Source of the DNA: Spirochaetota bacterium
GTDB taxonomy: Bacteria > Spirochaetota > UBA4802 > UBA5550
NCBI GenBank assembly: GCA_016929135.1
Contig: JAFGJK010000156.1
Location: forward strand, 127,337-181,436
Direction of reading: 5' to 3'
Length of the DNA: 54,100 bases
Under the pieces are notes generated by a model. That model was not told where the DNA came from. It was given only the letters and a program-made list of their open reading frames with translations, and searched no databases. Below, piece by piece: positions 46,697-54,100 of this stretch (the stretch's first letter is position 1; every line of letters begins with the position of its first letter). Both the position numbers and the translations under genes were made by a program.

Positions 46697-47208
46697 TCCA
46701 GCTGAGCAAACGTGAAAAGATCATGCTGAAGGTCCTCCTGGGGATCCTGGGGGCCCTGGCACTCTATTACCTCATCATATCACCCCTGATCGGCATGATG
46801 AGCAGCATGAACTCGTCGTACGAGGAGAACATCACCCGGATGCAGAGGCTGCAGCACATACACGAGCAATACCAGGAGATACGGCTGAAACGATCGCAAT
46901 ACGAGTCACAGATAAACAGCACCGTCGGCATCACCACACTGATCGAGGAGACCGCCAAAAACCTGAAGATTCTGGGGAACAAGAGCTACGTGCGCGTGAT
47001 ACCCGGAAGCACCAAGGACAATTATAAAAAAATATCCGCCGAGGTGAAATTCGTCGGCGTGGATATGCAGTCAGTCCTTAAGTTCATTCACGGCATGGAG
47101 CATTCGAACAATCTTGTGAGGACCAGCTACATGAGGATAAGCGAGGCCCTGAAGGGAAGGGACATCTATGATGTGGAGATAAAATTTGACAGCCTTACAT
47201 CCCAGTAG
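46693..47208 (+). CDS. gspM: Type II secretion GspM
   Basis: A 171-aa inner-membrane protein with a cytoplasmic LSKREKIMLK start and a membrane helix (about 11-31). A coiled-coil (about 35-70) precedes a PilO-like ferredoxin fold (about 80-168, with VDMQSVLKFIHGMEHSNNLV). It partners GspL. It begins within the gspL stop (ATGA). Confidence 0.85.
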   Translation: MIQLSKREKIMLKVLLGILGALALYYLIISPLIGMMSSMNSSYEENITRMQRLQHIHEQYQEIRLKRSQYESQINSTVGITTLIEETAKNLKILGNKSYVRVIPGSTKDNYKKISAEVKFVGVDMQSVLKFIHGMEHSNNLVRTSYMRISEALKGRDIYDVEIKFDSLTSQ

Positions 47209-47220
47209 AGCGTTCTGAAA

Positions 47221-48093
47221 ATGGTACAACTGCAGGAAATCATAGAAACACTGAAGCGCCTTGCCGCATGGCTGCGCCGCATCCTCTCGGAGACGGTACG
47301 TCTCCCTTATGCCAAACTCTATTTCGCGCTCTCGGTTCTCCTCATATGCATATTCACTGCGATCTCCTATCCGATCGAGCTGCAGATTAAAAAGGAAGCA
47401 CAAAATCTGGAGCGGTTCCTCGCGGCGAACATTATAATAGGAGATATGGACATCGGCTACATAGGGGACTCCAGCATCGAGAGGCTGGATGTCGTCTTCC
47501 GGGACAATACCGAATTCCAGGTGCACGATGCAATCATGGACGTGAACGTGCTCGGACTGATGATAAACCATATTCTTAAGCGGGACTACACAATCGACGG
47601 AAGCTTTTCCATGAAAAAGGTGAGGTACGAATCCAACAGATTTGGCATCACCTGCGCCGCCAACGGGAATATCGACCTTGTACTACAGCGCTCACCGACG
47701 ACAATGAAACGGGGCGATCTGACGCTCCTCCTGCAGAACGCCGTTATTAAGCTGCCACCCTTTAACATGCCCGGCGGCATTACCGGGCTCGATATCGATC
47801 TGCCGGTACTCCAATGCTCCGCCATCTCCTTCGAGATCGTATTTGACGAGAACACGATACGGGTGAAAAGGGCCGCCATCGCAGGCAAGGATCTCAAGGG
47901 GAGCTGCAGCGGCACGATACAGCGCAGCAGGGTCTTCAGGAATTCCTCGATCGACCTCAATATCGCCGTTGATGAAACCTCTGCGGTACTGGACAATTAC
48001 AAGATGCTGCTGTCGAAATACATAAGCGACAATAAGCTCAACGTCAAGATCAGGGGTACCGTGGGACAGCCTTCGGTGGAGCTGGCACAGTAA
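47221..48093 (+). CDS. gspN: Type II secretion GspN-type protein
   Basis: A 290-aa protein with a membrane helix (about 35-55) and a beta-rich periplasmic domain, in the style of GspN. GspN relates loosely to AsmA-type folds: note TIDGSFSMKKVRYESNRF and LRGSCSGTIQRSRVF-like strands. It starts with TTG or ATG at 47221, 12 bases after gspM. It is the last secretion gene; the IspH-UbiA gene starts 5 bases after its stop. Confidence 0.78.
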   Translation: MVQLQEIIETLKRLAAWLRRILSETVRLPYAKLYFALSVLLICIFTAISYPIELQIKKEAQNLERFLAANIIIGDMDIGYIGDSSIERLDVVFRDNTEFQVHDAIMDVNVLGLMINHILKRDYTIDGSFSMKKVRYESNRFGITCAANGNIDLVLQRSPTTMKRGDLTLLLQNAVIKLPPFNMPGGITGLDIDLPVLQCSAISFEIVFDENTIRVKRAAIAGKDLKGSCSGTIQRSRVFRNSSIDLNIAVDETSAVLDNYKMLLSKYISDNKLNVKIRGTVGQPSVELAQ

Positions 48094-48098
48094 TACCC

Positions 48099-49826
48099 AT
48101 GAAGATCATGCTGGCCAAGCACTCCGGATTCTGCATGGGCGTGAAGAATGCGGTGCTCCGGATCATCAACGAACTGAGAGACACGACGCAGGATGTCTAC
48201 GTCTACGGCCCGCTGATACACAATCCCCAGACCATCGAGATACTGCAGATCCGAGGCCTGAAGACCCTGTCCGCCCTGGACGATATAGAGGGGAAGCAGC
48301 TGGCAATCCGGTCTCACGGTGTTCCCGTGGAGGAATACCGGTTGATTAAGTCGAAGGCCGATCGCGTTATCAACCTCACCTGCCCCAGGGTCGCCAAGGT
48401 CCAGTCGATAATCAAGAAATACAGCGACAAAGGCTACTACACCATTATCATCGGCGACAGGGACCACGCGGAGGTTGACGGGCTGAAGAGCTACGCCGCG
48501 TCGGGCTATTCCATCGTATCGACCATGGGGGACCTGTCGGGAATACCCCATTGCGAATCCTACATCGTGGTGGCGCAAACCACCGCCGAGCGGCAGTTCT
48601 TCATCGAGGTGATCGACGCCCTGGGCAAACGATTCAGCAACATTGAAATTATCGACACGATATGCGATTCAACGCGGCTCCGCCAGGAGGATGTTCTATC
48701 CGGTATCCGGAGCGGTGTTGACACGATAGTGGTGGTCGGTGGCAGGAACTCGGCGAACACGAAACGATTGGCGCAGATCGGCGAAAGGAGCGGCGTGAAA
48801 ACGGTATTCGTCGAGACTGCAGACGGTATCGATGAGAGAGAATTTGCCGCTTCAGAGAAGGTCCTGGTCACCGCAGGAGCATCAACCCCCGGCTGGATCA
48901 TCAACGGGGTGATGGAACGGCTCTACGAAATTCACTTCAGAAAGACCAGCATGTTCCTCTACTGGTCGATCCGCATTCTGGAGCTTGTAGTGAAAACGAA
49001 CATCATCTCCTCGATCGGCGCATTCTTCCTGACATGCCTTGTCTATCTGATCGCCGGGTATTCCGTTGACTATCCACAGGCCACTGTCTCCTTCCTCTAC
49101 GTCTTTTCTATGTACACCATCAACAATTATCTTGAAAAAAACTCGCTGAAAATCAGCAATCCCAATAAATACAGTATCTACGAGAGGCACGGGCACCTGC
49201 TGCTACTGACGGCGCTGGCCGCCACTGCCGCCATGTTTGCCATTGAAGCTGACCGCGGGATAATCCCGAACGCCATCCTTCTTCTCTCCTTCGCGGTGGG
49301 GGGGATATACTCCTCCGGGCCGGTAAAGCGAATCATCCAATGGATGAACCTCAGGTTCATACGCAACATCTACAATTCCAGGTTCTTCACCTGTATCGGG
49401 TGGCTCATCGTAACGATCGCGCTGCCGCTTATCGACGCGCCCGCAGAGATTCCTGCCGCACTGCCGCTCAGCACCTATGCCCTGGCGCTGCTCCTGATGC
49501 GCCACGTGCTGATAGACAAGATCGCCTTCCAGGGGGACCTGATTCTGGGGAGGGAAACGATGGCCATTCTGATCGGCAGGAACGCCCAGACGGCCCTGTT
49601 CATTCTCCTTGCAGCTGCGTCCCTGACGGCGGTACTGGCGGCCGCATCGCTGGTCGGTTTTTGGTACTGGATATTCGGCATCAATATCGTCTACTACCTG
49701 GTCCTCTTCTTCATGCTGGCAAAAAAGGATTTCGTGGCATCCCTGAAGTACGAGCTCATCGTCGAGATAAACCTGCTTCTCATGGCCCTCTTCACCATCA
49801 TCTCACTCCGGCTATACGAGCACTAG
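48099..49826 (+). CDS. ispH: IspH fused to a UbiA-type prenyltransferase-like membrane domain
   Basis: A 575-aa fusion. Residues 1-280 are a complete 4-hydroxy-3-methylbut-2-enyl diphosphate reductase, the last step of the MEP isoprenoid path. Iron-sulfur cysteines 12, 95 and 189 are kept. So are His41, His73 and His123, Glu125, the QTT at 160-162, the NSAN at 217-220 and Ser262. From about 285 to 575 follow about nine membrane helices with UbiA traits: YSSGPVKRI (404-412) and DKIAFQGDLILGRET (473-487). The first Asp-rich motif NDxxD reads NNYLEKN (342-348), so its aspartates are missing. The fused domain may transfer prenyl groups or may have lost catalysis. Confidence 0.9.
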   Translation: MKIMLAKHSGFCMGVKNAVLRIINELRDTTQDVYVYGPLIHNPQTIEILQIRGLKTLSALDDIEGKQLAIRSHGVPVEEYRLIKSKADRVINLTCPRVAKVQSIIKKYSDKGYYTIIIGDRDHAEVDGLKSYAASGYSIVSTMGDLSGIPHCESYIVVAQTTAERQFFIEVIDALGKRFSNIEIIDTICDSTRLRQEDVLSGIRSGVDTIVVVGGRNSANTKRLAQIGERSGVKTVFVETADGIDEREFAASEKVLVTAGASTPGWIINGVMERLYEIHFRKTSMFLYWSIRILELVVKTNIISSIGAFFLTCLVYLIAGYSVDYPQATVSFLYVFSMYTINNYLEKNSLKISNPNKYSIYERHGHLLLLTALAATAAMFAIEADRGIIPNAILLLSFAVGGIYSSGPVKRIIQWMNLRFIRNIYNSRFFTCIGWLIVTIALPLIDAPAEIPAALPLSTYALALLLMRHVLIDKIAFQGDLILGRETMAILIGRNAQTALFILLAAASLTAVLAAASLVGFWYWIFGINIVYYLVLFFMLAKKDFVASLKYELIVEINLLLMALFTIISLRLYEH

Positions 49827-50732
49827 CCTTACCTGCGGTCCCAGCTCCACACGCATGGCGCCGTCGCAGCGGTACATGTCCCCGTCCATGGTGTAATCGA
49901 AGCCTTCGGCGCTCTCGATGGTCAACCCGCGGAAGAGCCCGTTCACCATGAGCGGATGGGTAACCCGCACGCCCAGCAGGAAATAGATCCTTGCGAGGAT
50001 CTGCAGGCCGCTGAATCCGGAGATGAGTGCCTGGAACGCCCGCTCCCTGGCATTCGCCTGCTTCAAGGGCGTGATCCCCCTACTGATATTCTCGACGGTC
50101 CCGGCGAGAATTGCGGTGATCCTGGTAAAGGGGACCCTCTCGTCATCGGCATGTACGGTCGCCTCGATGGCCCTGTAGAGATTCTCCCCATCCGGCTCTC
50201 GAAAGGCATGGCGGATCGCCTTCAGCACCACCCGGGCGTTCGATACTATCCCCTTTTCATACTGGTACACCTCGTTGAGGAAGTTGGCCACGAACCCGAT
50301 GCCGAAGAGAAAGCAGTACCTGTCCCCGATCCTCATCAGATCCCTGGTGCGTATTGTAACCGGTTTCCCCCTCTCCAGGGTGTGCAGCAGACGGCGCAGT
50401 ATCCCGTCGCCCTTGCCCCGCAGGCCGATGGATTTCGCCACATTGTCCATCGTCCCCCCCTTCAGTATAACCACGGCCGGTATCGGCTCGGGGCCGTAAA
50501 TCCTGATCATCCGCATAATGACATGATGCAGCGACCCATCGCCGCCGGTAATGCCGACATAGGTCACGCCGGCATTCTTGAAGTCCCAGAGGACCTCATC
50601 GATCGCATCTAGCGTCGGCGTAACGCGAACATCGACCCGCTCCGATCGCATCTTTGTAAATGCCTCGATCGAGACCTTCCCCTTGCGTACCTTCTTGGCG
50701 TTGGGATTGACGATGACTCCGATTGTTTCCAT
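49812..50732 (-). CDS. Diacylglycerol kinase-family lipid kinase
   Basis: A 306-aa protein of the DAGK catalytic family, which phosphorylates diacylglycerol, sphingosine-like lipids or related lipids. It starts IGVIVNPNAKK, has the GGDGS nucleotide loop at 63-67, ILKGGTMDNVAKSIGL for the phosphate and a C-terminal GFDYTMDGDMYRC block. The precise lipid is unknown. I chose the ATG at 50732 with GGGG upstream. Its 3' end overlaps the convergent IspH-UbiA gene by 15 bases. Confidence 0.85.
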   Translation of the reverse strand: METIGVIVNPNAKKVRKGKVSIEAFTKMRSERVDVRVTPTLDAIDEVLWDFKNAGVTYVGITGGDGSLHHVIMRMIRIYGPEPIPAVVILKGGTMDNVAKSIGLRGKGDGILRRLLHTLERGKPVTIRTRDLMRIGDRYCFLFGIGFVANFLNEVYQYEKGIVSNARVVLKAIRHAFREPDGENLYRAIEATVHADDERVPFTRITAILAGTVENISRGITPLKQANARERAFQALISGFSGLQILARIYFLLGVRVTHPLMVNGLFRGLTIESAEGFDYTMDGDMYRCDGAMRVELGPQVRLVLV

Positions 50733-50896
50733 ACTATGCCCCTTCTGCCGTTTCACTCTCTGAAACGGGCACAATCTATGAAAGGCTCTGGCAGGTGAAA
50801 AGCATTTTTTTCAGCGAGGTGTGAATAATTGGTTTACGAATCACGAGATCTGTGTCAGGAGTCACCTCTTGGAGAACATATACTCGGCGAAAGACC

Positions 50897-51748
50897 ATGG
50901 AAATCAACGCCCATACCGAACTGTACTGTATCCTCGGGAATCCTGTGAGGCATTCCCTTTCCCCGGTGATACACAATACCGCATTCCGTTCAAGCGGCAC
51001 CAACGCGGTCTATCTCGCCTTTACCCCCGTGAATCTGAAAGAGGGTATCCAGGCGCTACGCACCCTGGGGATCAGGGGAGCCAGCATCACCATCCCCTAC
51101 AAGATCGAGGTGCTGAAGCTGCTGGACCAGATCGACCCGATGGCCGAGGCCATTGGGTCCGTCAATACGCTGCTGCTCGAGAATGGCAGACTGTCCGGAT
51201 ACAACACCGACGCGTACGGCGCCGTCAAGCCCATGTTGGAGAGAGAGATCCCTATAGAGAAATCACAATTTCTCGTCATCGGGAACGGGGGTGCGGCCAG
51301 GGCGGTTGCCTATTCAATACTCCACCGGGGCGGTGCCGTCGCCATCACCGGGAGGAACAGCAACAATATCGCTCGCTTCGCCGAGGAGCTTCGCGGCGCA
51401 TTCCCCGACCGTGTCGCCTATCGCCAGATTTCAGCGCTGGACCGGACGTTCATGACGGAGATCGATGTGATCATAAACACTACGCCGGTGGGCATGGCTC
51501 CGGATCCCGCACGCGCTCCCATCGACCCGTCGCTCCTGCGGAAGGAACACGTCGTGTTCGACATCGTGTACACACCCCACGAGACGCTCCTGCTGCGCGA
51601 GGCAAAAAAAAGAAGGTGCGACATCATTCACGGCATCGAGATGCTCATTCATCAGGGGGCGAGGCAGTTCGAAATATGGACGGGCCGCACGGCACCGCTG
51701 AAAGAGATTCATTCCGCCCTGAAGCGTCATCTGCGAAGTCGGACATGA
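50897..51748 (+). CDS. aroE: Shikimate dehydrogenase
   Basis: AroE (283 aa) reduces 3-dehydroshikimate with NADPH. Substrate residues are present: GNPVRHSLSPVIHN at 14-27, Lys69 in SITIPYK and Asp105 in GYNTDAYGA. The cofactor loop is GNGGAARA, and the C-terminal DIVYTPHETLLL and GIEMLIHQGARQFEIWTG are typical. The start at 50897 follows family alignment; the frame opens 15 codons earlier. It overlaps folC by 4 bases. Confidence 0.95.
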   Translation: MEINAHTELYCILGNPVRHSLSPVIHNTAFRSSGTNAVYLAFTPVNLKEGIQALRTLGIRGASITIPYKIEVLKLLDQIDPMAEAIGSVNTLLLENGRLSGYNTDAYGAVKPMLEREIPIEKSQFLVIGNGGAARAVAYSILHRGGAVAITGRNSNNIARFAEELRGAFPDRVAYRQISALDRTFMTEIDVIINTTPVGMAPDPARAPIDPSLLRKEHVVFDIVYTPHETLLLREAKKRRCDIIHGIEMLIHQGARQFEIWTGRTAPLKEIHSALKRHLRSRT

Positions 51749-53049
51749 TCGAAGAGAAGCTGGAACGTTTTGCCAATAACGAGGTCACCGGCTCCTTCAG
51801 GGAATATTCCCTCCGGCCGATCACTGCCCTGCTTCGCGCCTGCGGCAACCCCCACCGGAATTTTCCGTCGATCCACATCGCCGGGACGAACGGGAAGGGT
51901 ACGGTCGCCTGCATGCTCTCCGGGATCATGAGGCATTCGGGCTACCGCTGCGGCCTCTACACCTCGCCCCATCTTCAAAGGGTGAACGAAAGGATCTCCA
52001 TAGACGGCAGATCCATCCCGGACCGGACGCTGGGTGCCTATATCGACGAGGTGACGGCCCTACTGAAGAGACTGGAAGGGATCGAACCAACCTATTTCGA
52101 TATACTCACCTTCATCGCCTTCAGGTACTTTTCCGACAGGGCCGTTGACATGGCGGTCGTGGAAACGGGACTCGGGGGCAGGCTCGATTCTACAAACACG
52201 GTCATACCCCTCTGCTCCGTCATCACCGACATCGATTTCGACCACACTTCGCTGCTGGGCAACAGCCTCGAGGAAATCGCACGTGAAAAGGCCGGCATCG
52301 TTAAACCGGGTGTGCCGCTGGTGACCTCGAACAGCACCCCTCCCCTCCGTACACTCCTCTCCTCGACGGCCCGCAGAAAAAAATCACCGGCCTATTTCAT
52401 GGGCACCCACTTCGGCTGCTGCGGGGTGCAATGGAACGACGGGGAGTTTCTCTTCGATTACGGGTTCTCCTCCGGGGGCATCACCGAGAGGTTCGGCGGT
52501 CTCAGGCTCCCCCTGGCAGTGGAGTCGCAGGTGAAAAACGCGTCCCTCGCCCTGACCGCCGCCATGGTGGTGAGGGACCGGTTCCCCGGCATCTGCGCAA
52601 CATCACTACGCACCGCCCTGCGAAAGGTGCGCGTTCCCGGACGGTTCGAAATTGTGCTAAAAAAACCATTGATTATTTTCGATCCAGCGCATAATATGCA
52701 GTCGTTGCAGTCGCTCATGGCGGCCCTCCGGCGCCGCTATCACGGCGGGCGGGTAATGGTGGTATTCACCCTTATGAAAGACAAGGACTACGGGGAAATC
52801 ATACCCTGGATTCTCAGAAGCGGGTGTTCCGCAGTATACTTCAATCTGCGGGATTCCAGAGGCCTCCAGGTCCCCGCGGAATACACCCCGAATAGACCGC
52901 TCCCGTCGGCGGGCACGGTGCGGGAACTGCACCAGATCATTTCTCACCGGGAAACACAGGACGTGCTGCTCTTCACCGGATCCTTCAGGCTGTACGGCAC
53001 CACACTGGCATACAGTGACCATGTGCGATCACGGGGAGACGGAGGGTAG
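51745..53049 (+). CDS. folC: Dihydrofolate/folylpolyglutamate synthase
   Basis: FolC (434 aa) adds glutamate to dihydropteroate and folates. The P-loop is AGTNGKGT (46-53), followed by YTSPHLQRVNERI, the VVETGLGGRLDSTN block and ITDIDFDHTSLLG. The start ATG overlaps the aroE stop (ATGA). The frame also continues upstream through aroE in another register, but those residues are not real protein. Confidence 0.94.
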   Translation: MIEEKLERFANNEVTGSFREYSLRPITALLRACGNPHRNFPSIHIAGTNGKGTVACMLSGIMRHSGYRCGLYTSPHLQRVNERISIDGRSIPDRTLGAYIDEVTALLKRLEGIEPTYFDILTFIAFRYFSDRAVDMAVVETGLGGRLDSTNTVIPLCSVITDIDFDHTSLLGNSLEEIAREKAGIVKPGVPLVTSNSTPPLRTLLSSTARRKKSPAYFMGTHFGCCGVQWNDGEFLFDYGFSSGGITERFGGLRLPLAVESQVKNASLALTAAMVVRDRFPGICATSLRTALRKVRVPGRFEIVLKKPLIIFDPAHNMQSLQSLMAALRRRYHGGRVMVVFTLMKDKDYGEIIPWILRSGCSAVYFNLRDSRGLQVPAEYTPNRPLPSAGTVRELHQIISHRETQDVLLFTGSFRLYGTTLAYSDHVRSRGDGG

Positions 53050-53055
53050 CAGTAC

Positions 53056-53937
53056 ATGCCGCTGGATCAGGCAGAGGTGCTGAGGCGAAAAATCAGAAGC
53101 GCCCTCAAGGAGATCGTCTCACGGACGCTGACGGTAGAGGAGGCGGTGGACCTCTACAGGGAAAGCATCGGACACTACAGGTCACTGCTTCAACGTGCCG
53201 ATGGCAGCGGTGACCGCTCCCACCTGAGGGGTCTGCTGTATCTTCACAATGTCCATAACATGGCAAAGATCAGCGCGATCGCCGCAAAGGGGACGGTGCC
53301 GCAGATCATCTGTCACAGCGGCGACAGGGAGTTGCTGGAACCCGTACAGGTGTTATTCGAAAGTTCTGACGCAGCACTCGCTCCGGGCCAGGTGCACCGG
53401 ATCGACGATCATGCCGGAATGGGGACGAAGCACCTCTATCTCTGCGCCATTCGACCAGGCCCCCAGACAATTACCGTCATATCGGCAACGAACTCCCTCT
53501 ACTTCGAGGAGGAGCGTTTCGGATTGCTCTGCGAGATCATCGAACGGCTCTTCGGATACCGGCATGCGGCCTCTCTCCCCTGGCACGCTGACAGCGTACA
53601 GGAGCTGCAGACGGCACTGTCATCCATAATCAAATCTGGTACGGGTTCCCGCCAGCTCCTTCTCTATTCGATCACCCGTGTCGCCCAGGTGCTGGCGCAC
53701 ACGACCTCCTTCGAGCTGGTAAGGATACACGAAATGGTCCACAAATATCTGATGGAATCGTACCCGCAGGCGGCGGCGGTGATTCCCGTCTCGATATTCC
53801 GGTACATGGTGATCGCGGGAGAGATCGCGAAGCCGGTCACCTCGATGTCCTTCGGGGGTACCATCATCCCCCTGACGGTGCGCCGCCTTTCGATCGACGA
53901 GGAATTCTCCCTCCATTCAATTCTGTGGGAGGCATAA
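53056..53937 (+). CDS. Protein of unknown function after folC
   Basis: A 293-aa protein with no signal peptide or membrane helix. Residues 1-65 are helical and charged. The middle (about 75-170) alternates strands and short loops, including HLYLCAIRPGPQTITVISATNSLYFEEERF, read in parts, in a rhythm that could be a GAF-like sensory fold. The C-terminal third is helical. I do not recognise the family. It starts 6 bases after folC and is followed 4 bases later by the LOG-family gene, so it is probably co-transcribed. Confidence 0.6.
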   Translation: MPLDQAEVLRRKIRSALKEIVSRTLTVEEAVDLYRESIGHYRSLLQRADGSGDRSHLRGLLYLHNVHNMAKISAIAAKGTVPQIICHSGDRELLEPVQVLFESSDAALAPGQVHRIDDHAGMGTKHLYLCAIRPGPQTITVISATNSLYFEEERFGLLCEIIERLFGYRHAASLPWHADSVQELQTALSSIIKSGTGSRQLLLYSITRVAQVLAHTTSFELVRIHEMVHKYLMESYPQAAAVIPVSIFRYMVIAGEIAKPVTSMSFGGTIIPLTVRRLSIDEEFSLHSILWEA

Positions 53938-53941
53938 ACCG

Positions 53942-54100
53942 GTGAGACAACCTCAGGTACTGGTGATCGGCGCTTCAGATGAAACCGCACACCTCGAGGA
54001 ATGCCGTGCCATCGGCCGGTACATCGCGGAACAGGGGTGGACTCTGGTCACCGGCGGGAGGGGGGGCGTGATGGAGGCCGCATCGCGCGGCGCTCGGGAG
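53942..54100 (+). CDS. LOG-family (TIGR00725-like) protein, 5' part only
   Basis: The first 53 codons are visible before the window ends. It starts with GTG at 53942 behind GGAGG. The Rossmann-like beginning QVLVIGASD is followed by IAEQGWTLVTGGRGGVMEAASRGARE, the GGRGGVMEA pattern of the LOG (lysine decarboxylase-like) family. Members release free cytokinin-type bases or cleave nucleoside monophosphates; the substrate here is unknown. Confidence 0.8.
   Translation, partial: MRQPQVLVIGASDETAHLEECRAIGRYIAEQGWTLVTGGRGGVMEAASRGARE

Noticed and set aside
50821..53049. A single 742-codon open frame running through aroE into folC
   Set aside because: Its first 308 residues are the wrong frame of aroE, rich in Arg and Gly without family features; folC begins at 51745 with an ATGA overlap.

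Overview
The window carries an unbroken run of chromosomal genes with no mobile element, no CRISPR array and no rRNA. It contains a diderm-type type II secretion system, a flagellar FliS chaperone, an AsmA-like protein, a GspN-type protein and a CHASE2 adenylate cyclase. The gene grouping rplU-prp-rpmA-obgE and proA-nadD-lytR-rsfS is the kind seen in Leptospira-like spirochaetes. Together these suggest a motile diderm of the Spirochaetota, near or outside Leptospirales. That assignment is inference from gene content and order; no 16S gene is present to confirm it.

Region 1 (1-13.9 kb, all minus strand; read from right to left) is a long housekeeping run. It starts with proA, nadD, an LCP-family protein, rsfS, eno and an FtsB-like protein. 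Next come a YrdC-fold protein and a large outer-membrane protease/propeller/barrel fusion, then hisB, hisH, hisA and a GAF-GGDEF diguanylate cyclase. It ends with a CAU-anticodon tRNA, rplU, prp, rpmA and obgE (cut by the window edge). The prp gene appears frameshifted at a run of ten A. A terminator-like hairpin separates rpmA from obgE.

Region 2 (13.9-18 kb): a small membrane protein (minus) diverges from gatB and purC (plus), followed by fliS and a small helical protein. Region 3 (18-30.9 kb, minus) reads argS, cinA, a 940-residue periplasmic TPR protein, aroQ, a CoA-disulfide-reductase-like flavoprotein, gcvT, a spore-photoproduct-lyase-family radical SAM protein, prfB and two unrecognised proteins.

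Region 4 (31-36 kb): a CHASE2 adenylate cyclase (plus) converges on an AsmA-like protein (minus), which diverges from a small unrecognised gene. Region 5 (36-49.8 kb, plus) is a compact gspC-D-E-F-G-H-I-J-K-L-M-N operon. Six bases after gspN begins a gene fusing a complete IspH to a UbiA-type membrane prenyltransferase, the most unusual protein in the window. A 9-bp inverted repeat lies in the gspC leader. Region 6 (49.8-54.1 kb): a convergent DAG-kinase-like gene, then aroE, folC, an unrecognised gene and the start of a LOG-family gene.

No spacer between genes exceeds 300 bases. Most neighbours overlap by 4 bases or lie within 20 bases, so transcription is probably in long operons. The strongest leads are the IspH-UbiA fusion after the secretion operon, the protease-propeller-barrel fusion, the prp frameshift, the lipobox on the secretin, and several family members with altered catalytic motifs (ArgRS, LCP, YrdC, SPL).
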